Assembly: GCA_963931925.1 (NCBI GenBank)
Contig: OZ007579.1
Coordinates: forward strand, 47,722,271-47,786,270
DNA length: 64,000 bases
Direction of reading: 5' to 3'
DNA from: Onchidella celtica
Taxonomy: Eukaryota; Mollusca; Gastropoda; Systellommatophora; Onchidiidae
In this document: piece after piece, positions 43,730-56,550 of the stretch
Numbering within the stretch: the first letter of the stretch is position 1
Layout: each line of letters starts with the position of its first letter
Notes under the pieces: generated by a model
Database searches by the model: none
Seen by the model: the letters and a program-made list of their open reading frames with translations, nothing else
What the model was told of the DNA's origin: nothing
Translations under genes and position numbers: made by a program

Positions 43730-45885
43730 ATCTTGCTGTAAGGGGTGTAACTCCGTCCAGAAAACATACACACAATTTTTAAACAATTCACAAAAAATAC
43801 ATTTTTTCACAAAATTTACCAGAATTTAGACTCTAGATCTAGAGTAACGCTGCTGGTCCTGTACCCTTCTGATCGCTAGTTCAAGTCGAATTCTCAAATA
43901 AATTGTATGTTTGTCCATCATACACACTGCCAGTCGCTTCACGGTAAAGGCTCATGAGCTCCTCTATGACAATAGAAAATGTGCAACTTCAAAAATCTAT
44001 TTTAAAAAAATGTATTTCTCAACCGATTTCGTTCATTCAAAGGCTGCTAGAAAGGGTGATTTTCCTGTAATCGATATAAATTAAGGGTGGGCAGATTCGA
44101 TTCGGAATTCGAAAATCGATAAATTCGGGAAGCTCAATTCGAATTCGACAAATCACACATCATAGCCGAATCTGAACACGAATCAGACGAATCTGACCGG
44201 AAGGAGAAAATGAAGTGTAAGAAATTGTTTACTATAATAAATCCCTCTTAAATATTATAAATAACAAATGCACACCAAAAAGATAGTATGGCTCTAGAAA
44301 ATTTTGAATAAATAGTTCGAAAATGCCGATGAAATACAGTACTAGATTTAAGTTATTTTCCCCTGCTCAGTGTCTGATTCGAGGTCACGAGGGGTGTTCC
44401 AATTCGACCCGAATGTATATAATATCTATACTCTCTGCCCGAATCAAGTCGAATTTCCCCGCGAACATAGTCATATGACACCCGTCCTTTGTGATGATTG
44501 GTTATGAATAGTAATGAGTGCTGTCGCGATGTGGGTTAGATGCGGATAATTCGACTGACACTCTTGCGAGGTCCGCTCCCACAATCGACGAACACACAAA
44601 AATAAAATACTTGCATTCTAAAAACTAAATAAATCAATTGCTTTAATTTTTAGCAGAACTGTAGGGCAGTTTAATTACATGTAATTAATGTAACAAATAT
44701 AAATATAAATATAAATTCAATTCAAAGGCAACTGAATCTAACTAATGAAACTAAAGCCTTCTATAAAAACTAACTTATTCAATCTAACTATTTGCAGCTC
44801 ATCTGAGTTAAATGCCAAATAGAATCCGCGCACGTGGCGACGGATATTACAATTTAAATTCTATTATTCCAACGAAACACGTTATGATATTAACATTTCC
44901 TCTATACACGCCATGGAGAATGCTCTGTGCAACAGTGCGTTGTCTGGCGGCAGCTCTGCAACTGTCTTCAAAAGTAGGTGGAACATTTCACTTCCATTAT
45001 TACAGATTAGTATTTGACTCTTACCATGCGGCTCTCACTGGGAGTGAGAGCGCTGGATGTAATCGCTGTGGGTTCATATATCAAACCAAGTAGCTTAAGC
45101 TCTGGAGCTTTAAAGAATCACGCTCCTCACAATATGGACTGCTCAACTGCGTCTCCATGTCTCTCATCTGGCTGAGGACTATCGCCGTCCACTTCGTAAA
45201 TGGATTGTCTACATGTGGCAACTATCTAAGCTCTGTACGGGTTTAAATACTAAAGCTACATCTCGACCTTCCGTCCAGACTCATACATTTGATTGGTGCA
45301 GCCATTCGGGCTCAGCCTGCAGTATTAATTTATTCTCGTCACGGCCTTGCGCCAAAATCAAGGTCAATGTAACAAATCCCAGATAGGGAAATGCCCTCAA
45401 TACGACAGCCGAACAATCACAAACAAACAAGTATTGCAATTAACAAAACAGTCAAGCTGGCTCACACATTTATTATAACATTAATAAGTACAATCCAATA
45501 AATACCATACAGTACTCGTTCCCCTCAATCATTCATTCCACTTCCAGTTCCACGACAGTATATTCATTTCTTTAAAATATGAAATTTTGGCCTCAGCCTA
45601 ACATCAATGTCTGCACTACCTTGCAGTACAATATCTTAATACATATATCTCATAAATATGGCCAGCCTCGATTCCCCGAATCAGACTGCCACGGATACTG
45701 TGCTGCCTGTCGGCCTTACGCCACAGCTACCCTTGGCGGAGGCACCTGCCGATACTGGCGTACATCCCCAGCCCTGTCTATGTCCTCTAGGTCCTGACGG
45801 TGGCATCACAGCCCGACCCCGTCACTTCAGTTACGGCCGCTACAGTTTACAGCCTGTACCCGGCACCTATAAAGAATAACATCAC
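43730..45885. other. Arm interior, no gene recognised
   Basis: Holds an ATTCG-rich repeat (44085-44200), an AAATAT run (44694-44716), and a 73-codon Pro-rich frame (45658-45879) with no domain I know. Mirrored at 49478-51633. Confidence 0.3.
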
Positions 45886-45889
45886 ATCT

Positions 45890-46457
45890 CTATAATAATA
45901 ATAATAGTTCGTCCATCAGGTATGATGATGACCTTAACAACACCAGAGGAATAAAGAACAGAAATTGTTGAGAATTTCAACACATGGACAATAAAGAGAA
46001 CTAAAGGATACAGAGGACAGAATGGAAAGACTGTTCTTTCATGACTTATGGCTTCTCATGTGACTGATAAGTCCTATTTTTGCCCTGCAGACCCTTCCGC
46101 ATAAATGACAAGAGTGCTCCGTTGGTTCAGTACCACTGGGCCTTTTCTTGCGCCGTTCTCTTTTTTTGATAGCCTGCTGGACTCTGTCAGCTTCCCATGC
46201 TTTGCTGCCTCTGGTAAGGGCCGCCCTCCAATTTGCAGATCAAGCGAGAGCTTTTCCCACTCACTCACATCAATGGCAAAGGCCTTCAGTGATTGCTTGA
46301 GAGTGTCTTTGTAACGTCTCTTTGGGGCCCCAACATTCCTCGTTCCATTGGAGAGCTCAGAGAAGAAGATTTGCTTAGGGAGTCTGGAGTCGGGCATTCT
46401 GACAACATGTCCTGCCCAACGTAGCTGAATTTTTTTCAGGTGGCAGAAGATGCTCAA
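45890..46457 (-). pseudogene. 3' end of a LINE, left arm
   Basis: The minus strand reads HLKKIQLRWAGHVVRMPDSR, a conserved segment after the reverse transcriptase in several LINE groups, then RRYKDTLKQSLK. A C2H2-type finger (CHLCGRVCRAKIGLISHMRSH) lies in the next frame, out of register after a run of seven A (46163-46169). The 3' UTR ends in an ATT repeat tail. The piece is 5'-truncated and frameshifted. Confidence 0.75.
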
Positions 46458-46691
46458 TTCCTTCTATAATACTATGTACTTACTATACACTCACCACTCA
46501 TTACGACCCATCAAGCGTACACACAACATTCCACATTTCACCCACCACACAGCCAACACTATCGCAAACACTACACAGCCGCACATCTCTACTGTAACAC
46601 ACACTCACAGTATTACACAGCACTCCGACTATGCTAAGAATCCATGCTCCTAACATACGTATCTCGCTGCAAATAAGTTATATGCGAGGAC

Positions 46692-48127
46692 TTAAGGAGT
46701 GTGCAAGTAATTCATTACTGTATAAATAGATGTGAACAATATCTCAGCATTCTTGGCTCTGTTCGACTTAAGGAACAGTAATGGTCGATGATCCGTTTCA
46801 ATTATAAATTCGGACATTAATAAGTATCGAGAAAATGCATCTACCGCGTAAACAATTGCGAGGCACTCTCGTTCGACAATCGCATACCGCGTCTCTCGAT
46901 CAAGTAATTTCCGGCTTGCATATAAGCACGGTCGCAAGGATGAAGACAACAACAGAAAGAAAGAAAAAAAGAACAACCAACTAACAAGAAAGACCCAAGA
47001 GAGAGACAATCAAGAACAGGCCAGGCCAACAGCACTATGCTAAGGCCCCCGAGAAACAAAAGAACTCAACCGTCACGCTGTTGGAGTAACACGGCGCCTA
47101 TTCCTTTATCTGACGCATCCGTTCGGACGACGAATGTCTGGCGTATATCGGGTAAACCAAGCAGGGGGGAAGTAGAAAATAACTTCTGAATAGTCTGAAG
47201 GGCATCAGCGCACTGAGGCGTCCAGACGACTCTATTTGGAAAATTCTTCCTCGTTAGATCAGATAACGGGGCTGAAAGAGGGGAAAAGTTTGGTGTAAAT
47301 TTCGTGTAATAATTCAAAAGTCCCAACAAACTACAGACTTGCTTTTTAGTTTTAGGGGGTTGAAGGTTCAAAATAGTGGATATCTTGCGATCATCTGGAG
47401 TCTGAACCCCGTGGGTTATGGTATGACCCAAAAAGTTTATGTGGTGATATCCCAGAAACACCTTACTGGGTCTCGCGGTAAGGCCAGCTCGGCGAAGAGC
47501 GGCAAAAACTTCACGAAGGGCCATTAAGTGGCCAGCCCAATCGGCCTGAAAAATACATATATCATCGAAATATGATAGAACGCAGCGCAATTCATTTAGT
47601 AAGATGGTCATCATGCGCGCGAAAGTGGCTGGTGCAGTAACCAGTCCAAAAGGCATATATTTCCATTGCATTAAACCCAAAGGGGTTTGAAAAGCTGTAT
47701 ATCGTTTACTTCCTTCTTCGAGAGGAATCTGCCAATATCCTTTGGATAAGTCTATTTTGGAGAAGATACTTGCATTGGATAACCGCGCGAATAGGTCCTC
47801 CTGATTGTGAATGGGTTCCGCATCATAGATGGCCTGGTTATAGCATTGAGCTCCCTATAGTCAATACAAAAACGCACGGCATCGTCTTTCTTCTTGACCA
47901 GGACAATCGGCGAGCAATACGGACTTGTTGATCGCTCTATGACGCCTAGCCGTAGCATTGCACGTACTTCTGTGATTATCGTTTCGTGAGCGTGCAGCGG
48001 GCGCGGGTACGGTTTAACAAACACCAGTACGTCTGTCTGGAGTCGTATTACATGTTGGACTAAAGACGTACAACCCGGCAAATCAGTGAACACCGTTGCA
48101 AATTCTTGGAGCAGGTGTGTAAGATAA
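46692..48127 (-). pseudogene. Ty3/gypsy pol fragment, left arm plus spacer
   Basis: Read from 48127 downward: protease-RT linker, RT start (VKKKDDAVRFCIDYRELNA near 47870), a frameshift near 47830, the RT palm with the YFDD catalytic motif at ~47573-47562, the connection, and the RNase H start (RTDASDKGIGAVLLQQ, ~47127-47080). An unrelated ~130-bp piece (46925-47062) follows, then more RNase H (ERECLAIVYAV and ETDHRPL) to 46692. No LTRs, integrase or gag are recognised. Frameshifts and the internal insertion mean it is inactive. Confidence 0.8.
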
Positions 48128-48129
48128 AT
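47234..48129 (-). other. Palindrome spacer: Ty3/gypsy RT region
   Basis: About 0.9 kb present once only. It is minus-strand gypsy pol coding sequence, the direct upstream continuation of the gypsy piece in the left arm. The spacer is thus simply the part of the retroelement not copied into the right arm. Confidence 0.85.
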
Positions 48130-48130
48130 A

Positions 48131-48671
48131 AAGTCGTCTGGACGCCTCAGTGCGCTGATGCCCTTCAGACTATTCAGAAGTTATTTTCTACTTTCCCCCT
48201 GCTTGGTTTACCCGATATACGCCAGACATTCGTCGTCCGAACGGATGCGTCAGATAAAGGAATAGGCGCCGTGTTACTCCAACAGCGTGACGGTTGAGTT
48301 CTTTTGTTTCTCGGGGGCCTTAGCATAGTGCTGTTGGCCTGGCCTGTTCTTGATTGTCTCTCTCTTGGGTCTTTCTTGTTAGTTGGTTGTTCTTTTTTTC
48401 TTTCTTTCTGTTGTTGTCTTCATCCTTGCGACCGTGCTTATATGCAAGCCGGAAATTACTTGATCGAGAGACGCGGTATGCGATTGTCGAACGAGAGTGC
48501 CTCGCAATTGTTTACGCGGTAGATGCATTTTCTCGATACTTATTAATGTCCGAATTTATAATTGAAACGGATCATCGACCATTACTGTTCCTTAAGTCGA
48601 ACAGAGCCAAGAATGCTGAGATATTGTTCACATCTATTTATACAGTAATGAATTACTTGCACACTCCTTAA
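48131..48671 (+). pseudogene. Ty3/gypsy connection and RNase H, right arm
   Basis: Inverted copy of 46692-47232, opening WTPQCADALQTIQKLFSTFP and carrying the same ~130-bp interruption before the second RNase H part. One residue differs from the left copy (Phe for Ser). RT is absent: the copy starts at the palindrome junction. Confidence 0.85.
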
Positions 48672-48905
48672 GTCCTCGCATATAACTTATTTGCAGCGAG
48701 ATACGTATGTTAGGAGCATGGATTCTTAGCATAGTCGGAGTGCTGTGTAATACTGTGAGTGTGTGTTACAGTAGAGATGTGCGGCTGTGTAGTGTTTGCG
48801 TTAGTGTTGGCTGTGTGGTGGGTGAAATGTGGAATGTTGTGTGTACGCTTGATGGGTCGTAATGAGTGGTGAGTGTATAGTAAGTACATAGTATTATAGA
48901 AGGAA

Positions 48906-49474
48906 TTGAGCATCTTCTGCCACCTGAAAAAAATTCAGCTACGTTGGGCAGGACATGTTGTCAGAATGCCCGACTCCAGACTCCCTAAGCAAATCTTCTT
49001 CTCTGAGCTCTCCAATGGAACGAGGAATGTTGGGGCCCCAAAGAGACGTTACAAAGACACTCTCAAGCAATCACTGAAGGCCTTTGCCATTGATGTGAGT
49101 GAGTGGGAAAAGCTCTCGCTTGATCTGCAAATTGGAGGGCGGCCCTTACCAGAGGCAGCAAAGCATGGGAAGCTGACAGAGTCCAGCAGGCTATCAAAAA
49201 AAGAGAACGGCGCAAGAAAAGGCCCAGTGGTACTGAACCAACGGAGCACTCTTGTCATTTATGCGGAAGGGTCTGCAGGGCAAAAATAGGACTTATCAGT
49301 CACATGAGAAGCCATAAGTCATGAAAGAACAGTCTTTCCATTCTGTCCTCTGTATCCTTTAGTTCTCTTTATTGTCCATGTGTTGAAATTCTCAACAATT
49401 TCTGTTCTTTATTCCTCTGGTGTTGTTAAGGTCATCATCATACCTGATGGACGAACTATTATTATTATTATAGA
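48906..49474 (+). pseudogene. 3' end of a LINE, right arm
   Basis: Mirror of 45890-46457, with the same 5' truncation point, the same seven-A frameshift (49196-49202 region) and the same ATT tail. It is part of the arm duplication rather than a second insertion. Confidence 0.75.
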
Positions 49475-52336
49475 GATGTGATGTTATTCTTTATAGGTGC
49501 CGGGTACAGGCTGTAAACTGTAGCGGCCGTAACTGAAGTGACGGGGTCGGGCTGTGATGCCACCGTCAGGACCTAGAGGACATAGACAGGGCTGGGGATG
49601 TACGCCAGTATCGGCAGGTGCCTCCGCCAAGGGTAGCTGTGGCGTAAGGCCGACAGGCAGCACAGTATCCGTGGCAGTCTGATTCGGGGAATCGAGGCTG
49701 GCCATATTTATGAGATATATGTATTAAGATATTGTACTGCAAGGTAGTGCAGACATTGATGTTAGGCTGAGGCCAAAATTTCATATTTTAAAGAAATGAA
49801 TATACTGTCGTGGAACTGGAAGTGGAATGAATGATTGAGGGGAACGAGTACTGTATGGTATTTATTGGATTGTACTTATTAATGTTATAATAAATGTGTG
49901 AGCCTGCTTGACTGTTTTGTTAATTGCAATACTTGTTTGTTTGTGATTGTTCGGCTGTCGTATTGAGGGCATTTCCCTATCTGGGATTTGTTACATTGAC
50001 CTTGATTTTGGCGCAAGGCCGTGACGAGAATAAATTAATACTGCAGGCTGAGCCCGAATGGCTGCACCAATCAAATGTATGAGTCTGGACGGAAGGTCGA
50101 GATGTAGCTTTAGTATTTAAACCCGTACAGAGCTTAGATAGTTGCCACATGTAGACAATCCATTTACGAAGTGGACGGCGATAGTCCTCAGCCAGATGAG
50201 AGACATGGAGACGCAGTTGAGCAGTCCATATTGTGAGGAGCGTGATTCTTTAAAGCTCCAGAGCTTAAGCTACTTGGTTTGATATATGAACCCACAGCGA
50301 TTACATCCAGCGCTCTCACTCCCAGTGAGAGCCGCATGGTAAGAGTCAAATACTAATCTGTAATAATGGAAGTGAAATGTTCCACCTACTTTTGAAGACA
50401 GTTGCAGAGCTGCCGCCAGACAACGCACTGTTGCACAGAGCATTCTCCATGGCGTGTATAGAGGAAATGTTAATATCATAACGTGTTTCGTTGGAATAAT
50501 AGAATTTAAATTGTAATATCCGTCGCCACGTGCGCGGATTCTATTTGGCATTTAACTCAGATGAGCTGCAAATAGTTAGATTGAATAAGTTAGTTTTTAT
50601 AGAAGGCTTTAGTTTCATTAGTTAGATTCAGTTGCCTTTGAATTGAATTTATATTTATATTTATATTTGTTACATTAATTACATGTAATTAAACTGCCCT
50701 ACAGTTCTGCTAAAAATTAAAGCAATTGATTTATTTAGTTTTTAGAATGCAAGTATTTTATTTTTGTGTGTTCGTCGATTGTGGGAGCGGACCTCGCAAG
50801 AGTGTCAGTCGAATTATCCGCATCTAACCCACATCGCGACAGCACTCATTACTATTCATAACCAATCATCACAAAGGACGGGTGTCATATGACTATGTTC
50901 GCGGGGAAATTCGACTTGATTCGGGCAGAGAGTATAGATATTATATACATTCGGGTCGAATTGGAACACCCCTCGTGACCTCGAATCAGACACTGAGCAG
51001 GGGAAAATAACTTAAATCTAGTACTGTATTTCATCGGCATTTTCGAACTATTTATTCAAAATTTTCTAGAGCCATACTATCTTTTTGGTGTGCATTTGTT
51101 ATTTATAATATTTAAGAGGGATTTATTATAGTAAACAATTTCTTACACTTCATTTTCTCCTTCCGGTCAGATTCGTCTGATTCGTGTTCAGATTCGGCTA
51201 TGATGTGTGATTTGTCGAATTCGAATTGAGCTTCCCGAATTTATCGATTTTCGAATTCCGAATCGAATCTGCCCACCCTTAATTTATATCGATTACAGGA
51301 AAATCACCCTTTCTAGCAGCCTTTGAATGAACGAAATCGGTTGAGAAATACATTTTTTTAAAATAGATTTTTGAAGTTGCACATTTTCTATTGTCATAGA
51401 GGAGCTCATGAGCCTTTACCGTGAAGCGACTGGCAGTGTGTATGATGGACAAACATACAATTTATTTGAGAATTCGACTTGAACTAGCGATCAGAAGGGT
51501 ACAGGACCAGCAGCGTTACTCTAGATCTAGAGTCTAAATTCTGGTAAATTTTGTGAAAAAATGTATTTTTTGTGAATTGTTTAAAAATTGTGTGTATGTT
51601 TTCTGGACGGAGTTACACCCCTTACAGCAAGATTTCAGGCAGCCCCAAGTGTGAAAGGATTTTCTTATATTTCCATTTGTGAGTGAATTCTTTGATAGAC
51701 TCTGCAGCAAAAGTACCTTCAGATCTACCCGTTCGAATTAATTCTTAGATTTCCATGTCCGAGTGAATTCTCAATAGGCTTATAGGCCAGAAAGAACTCC
51801 CTTAGATCGAGTTATGAATAAATTCATAGATTTCCATGTGCAAGTGAATTCTTCAATAAAATCTACAGGTCCGAAAGAACTTTTAGATAATCCAAAGAAT
51901 GTTTGAATCTACATGTAAGAATAAATTCTTAGATTTGCAGGTCCCAGTTAAATCTCAATTTAAATGCAAAGCATTCTTAGATCTATGTATAAATAATTTC
52001 TTAGTTTTCCATGTTCATGGGTGCCAGCGACGGAGCCATCTGAAACCTGAAAATCACTTTGGCCACATCAGCCAAACCTGAAATCGCAGGCACCGAGCAA
52101 CGCAGTGATGAAACAACAGACCTAGCAACCAAATGACACCCAAAGCGTGTACACCAATGTCGTATAAAGGCAAATTTTAAATATCGGAGAACAAAACACT
52201 TTACATGTCACAATAATGTACTACTGTTGCTAAGTAGTTTGTGCACGTCTACAACTTTCCTTGTTCATGTACGTACAATGTGTGTGACTGCAGCAGTTTT
52301 TGTTCTACGAGATGAATTTTATTTCCTAGTTATATG

Positions 52337-52769
52337 CAGGGTGATTCAAAAAGAATGAACTGATTTTATGAGCAGGGTGATTAAAAAAGAATGAACCGAT
52401 TTTATGAGCATTGCCCGCGATACAAAAAGAATGAACCGATTTTATGAGCATTGCCTGTGATACAAAAAGCATGAACCGATTTTATGAGCATTGCCTGTGA
52501 TTCAAAAAGAATGAACCGATTTTATGAGCATTGCCTGTGATTCAAAAAGAATGAACCGATTTTATGAGCATTGCCTGTGATTCAAAAAGAATAAACCGAT
52601 TTTATGAGCATTGCCTGTGATTGAAAAAGAATGAACCGATTTTATGAGCATTGCCTGTGATTAAAAAAGAATGAACTGATTTTATGAGGAATGCTCATAA
52701 AATCGGTTCATTCTTTTTGTATCACAGGCAATGCTCATAAAATCAGTTCATTCTTTTTTAATCACCCTG
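52337..52769. repeat. 40-bp tandem array with internal inversion, right
   Basis: Mirror of the left array with two fewer 40-bp units (433 against 513 bp). Same end motifs and same inversion point (tgaggaatgctc). Confidence 0.9.
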
Positions 52770-53991
52770 CGAATGTGGAAAAATGTCCCCAATAAGTTTG
52801 TACAACCTATCACAAACACCCAACAGACAAAACATGTAACTACGGCTTTTGTGCATGTTTATTAATGATACATGTATTATATACTATATATTTGTGTATC
52901 TTGGTCCAATAAAATAGACCCTGTTGTCTCCTTTTCAATTCAACACCGTTATGCTAGTATTCGTGTGTAGGGAAAAGGAAACACCCAAACAACAACGGAA
53001 ACGTCGAAAGCCCATCAAATAGTGAAATATATAATAGATGTACTTCGTGAGTTTTCGACGTTTTCGTTTCCGTACACATGAAAACACGGATTTAACAGTA
53101 TGCCGTTGCTTCACTCACACTAGCTTACGGCCCCCATGGTTATAATAGGCCTCACTCACGCTTGACGTGTAAGTACTGTTTATTGAACTACATGGAGTGA
53201 AATCCGGCTATGCCGATGATATTGATGCCGGAGAACTAGAAGAATCTATGGCGAATCCCTTTAGGCATTTCTAAACTAAAGCATCCATCATCGGGTTGAT
53301 CTAGTAAAATGATTATTAGTAGCTGTACAACGTCTATCGGTACAGATCTAGGGGGCCTGCTCGACCTTGATCTGTAGTCTAGGTTTTTGCGTAACAGCAG
53401 TAACACGTCAAATCAGTTTGCACTACACATTCCACATTTACAATACTCGGAACCAAGCAACCGGGCATTCCAAACGAAAGTATCCATCGTCAATCGTCAA
53501 TAAAAGTTCGAGTAGATCTACCATTGCAGACATCTAAAGCATTAATTCTGGTGTAGGCCTGACACACAAAATCAGCGAATCACATGATGGGCGCTATGTT
53601 CATTCATACGATACGCGGAACAAGCGGATCTTGACCATAATGGTCTTGACTGGACACGGTACGTCGTCTCGTGACCCTGCGTTATTGTCAGCGCGATGAA
53701 GAGCAGCTAACGCATATGAATCGCTCGATCTAATACTGCGAATCAGGCAGAACACAACGGTAGCACTATGTTGACGATACGCCTTCGAACACGGTGAATG
53801 ATAAAAATAGGCACAAAATGATAGGGCCGACATCTCGAACTCGCACGCTGTCGCTTTTTCGTTTTGTTTTGTTTCTTAATTCTTCACTTCGCGAAACTAG
53901 TAAAGGTTTTTTTGCAAAAATAATGAAACCTGAAATCCGGTATAGACCCTTTTAATTTACCGTCCTCCATATCACGTGATTTGCAAACAAA

Positions 53992-54358
53992 ATGGCGGGG
54001 TGCCCCACTTGTAGGGCGGAAGCGGTGGACAACGGTCGAACGATGCCATCCTCTTGTTGGGCACCCAACTGTACAAACCCTTACGTGCTGGTTCTGGCAT
54101 AAAAATGCACCTTTGCTTTGAATGTGCACATATTCAGATGCCATCATCAAGGCAAGTTGAGGTTTTTGCCCTACACGGTGCTTTTCGAAGCCGTGCGGCT
54201 CCCCGCAAACAACCGTAACGCGGAAGTTGAAAGGGTCTATATAATGGAGGTCTGGCACCCATGCATGTTAGAGGGAATTCTCAGTACAGTTCTGACAGAA
54301 TTGTTAGATCTATATAAGAAACTACAAACAATGATGCAGCAGACACCACAAGAGCAAA
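53992..54358 (+). other. CpG-rich exon candidate, right arm
   Basis: A CpG-rich stretch with ATGGCGGGG at 53992 and a good gcaaa/gtaagt donor at 54359. Two frames are open: from 53992 a 36-codon frame containing MPSSCWAPNCTN, which recalls the C-x4-C start of a THAP zinc finger but stops soon after; and 54118-54378, which reads EVWHPCMLEG and then the coiled-coil-like LLDLYKKLQTMMQQT up to the donor. It may be a first exon with its promoter. The following exon is not found. Weak. Confidence 0.35.
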
Positions 54359-54660
54359 GTAAGTTTTCTTTATTTTAGATCTAAGTTTACAAAGTCATCG
54401 GTATAATTAATCATTACACTAGTTGGTACATGTATCCTTACTCCCAATGACATCGTACTATTAGTAAACCAACCTCGGCTTAAAAATGACACCCATTACA
54501 TAACTACTATGTAAACATTAACGTATGAAACTGGATGTCAATGGTACATCAAAACATTCCAAAAATTAACAATGATACAATATGTACGTCAGAAATGCAA
54601 GTGACCTATTGTTGGGTATCATATCTCACGTTTTTTCTTTCCATCAAGATGCGATAAACT

Positions 54661-55523
54661 CAGGGGCGAAGCATGGCCCTCTGCAGAGGGTAATCAGAAT
54701 TTAAGCTAGTAAGATCCCCATAAACGGACGTATCGCTACATCATACGTACATAATTATAAATGCAGCGACTAAAACAATGAAACGGTTGCTAGGCACTGC
54801 AAAAATCTGAAGAGCGGACTATTCTTGTCAACAGGACAGGAATGCAGCAATTTACAAGCCAAACCAATCTGAAAAAACTATTCATTCATACTAACAGACT
54901 TATAAACGCATATTTTTCACCCATTTTTTAAAATATAATTTGAACAGCACGTTTATATTGTCATATTCATAGCCAGAGATTTTGTTATTCTACCATCTCA
55001 TAAAGTTTCTCGGAAAGGACCCATTAACATTAAATGGTAGAAAGTGCTTAAATGGCATCTCTGTGACACAACAATGTGTAGCGATTTCGGAGAAGTGGCT
55101 ATCTGCCGTTGCGGTTTAGGTTCGAGCGACCTATCAAGTGAATTGATGTTCTTAATACGTTCGACTGATTTTGATCACAGTTATATCTAGATCTAGACTA
55201 TAATAATTATTATTCTTTGATAGCTCATGCTGTGCGTAGAGTAAATTATTCTTAGATTACCTCAAACAGAAAAAAAAAAAAAGATCCACACAAACTCTTT
55301 CACTCTACTCTTTACCTTTCGATTGGGATGAAAACGACCGCATAGTGAAAAACCTGCAAAAGTACGTAAAATAACAACAAACCAAAAATAGCAAGGTAGA
55401 ATAGAATGCTGAACTGACTAAATGGACTTGGAGTTGGGCTCGATCTGAAAAGCGTAGTAATTCTAGAATTAATATTCGAAGGGTAATCACTGATTATTTG
55501 ATTATGAGGAAGCCTCGCCCCTG
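54661..55523. mobile_element. hAT-like element, copy 2 mirrored in right arm
   Basis: Reverse complement of 39760-40622 with the duplication gataaact on both sides (agtttatc read in reverse). A copy made with the arm, not an independent insertion. Confidence 0.9.
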
Positions 55524-56324
55524 GATAAACTATACAGTTTAAGACGATCGTCACATCTGATATACGTGGAAATAACATTGAAAACCATTCTTAGAACACG
55601 AATATGTAATTCGACAGAGATGAAAAGCTAGATTATTTGCTCGATGGTTTCGAGTAAGGGTTTTTAGTCCTAGACCCTGTTTCCCCAACGATAGCAGAAC
55701 ACGAAGGCAAGTGAACACAGCAACTATGTCTACTACTTAGACACTATTACTTAACTTTTGGATGAAAATAATTCAAAAATCCACACAACAAGAATCAAAT
55801 TTAACAAAAAATGTTTATTCTACCTGAGTCTGGTCACCGTTATGTGCACGATACCATTTGGACCGCTCTGCAAAACCCTCGACTCCCAGAAAAGTCAGCC
55901 ACAGGTGACTCCCTTTATCAATAGTAAAAGGGGCTCGGCGTCCATCGTAGTGACGACATGGAAAATATAAGCAGAACAATAATATGCTTTTGACCTGCAA
56001 CACTAAAATATGAGTTAGCCTACAATACTTTAGTCTGGTACCTACTTAAAGTTCTGAGCCTTGCACTTACTACAAAAATATTCACCTAGAGGACTAACTT
56101 GCCAGGGGCGCCACCCACTTGTGATTTCCTGCACGCAGGCGGTCCTAAAGCCTCTGCCCCCGAAGTTTTTTTGCATTGGTTGCGGCGGCAAAATTTCACC
56201 TTTTCCGCATCGCGGCCGCAAAATCTGTGGTTTTCCGCAAAATCCTGCAAAATTTGCGAAAATCGCCTGCATTATTAGGCAAATAATTCTTATGTTCTAC
56301 GATTGAAAAAGCGAAGTTTTTTTT

Positions 56325-56550
56325 TATGCCGGTGTAACAAGCCAAAATATACCCCCTGCCCAGACTATACCCGGTGTAACAGGCCAAAATATACCCCCCG
56401 TCCAGAATATACCCGGGGTTAAACTGGCCTAGCCCAAAATATACCCCGGGGTATATTCTGGGCTAGGCCAGTTTATACCCCGGGGTTACTTTGGGCTAGG
56501 CCAGACTATACCCCCCCCCCCCAAGTCCAGATTATACCCCCTACTTTAAA
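56325..56550. repeat. Hairpin minisatellite (hinge), right outer end
   Basis: Mirror copy of the block at 38738-38960, with a C run at 56513-56522 in place of the G run. Confidence 0.85.

Larger units (their letters stand above)
38583..47233 (+). repeat. Left arm of 18-kb palindrome
   Basis: Reverse complement of 48130-56702. Mirror coordinates sum to 95283 in the outer part (38.6-42.5 kb) and 95363 in the inner part (43.0-47.2 kb). The 80-bp step is a difference of two 40-bp units in one tandem array. By eye differences elsewhere are rare single bases and short homopolymer changes; all open frames compared are identical or differ at one residue. The arm carries a hairpin minisatellite, MITE X core, hAT-like element, CpG-rich exon candidate, 40-bp array, LINE tail and gypsy fragment. 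Confidence 0.95.

Noticed and set aside
46692-48671. Possible endogenous retrovirus
   Set aside because: Only RT and RNase H of Ty3/gypsy type are present; no env, gag, integrase or LTR recognised, and the frames are broken.
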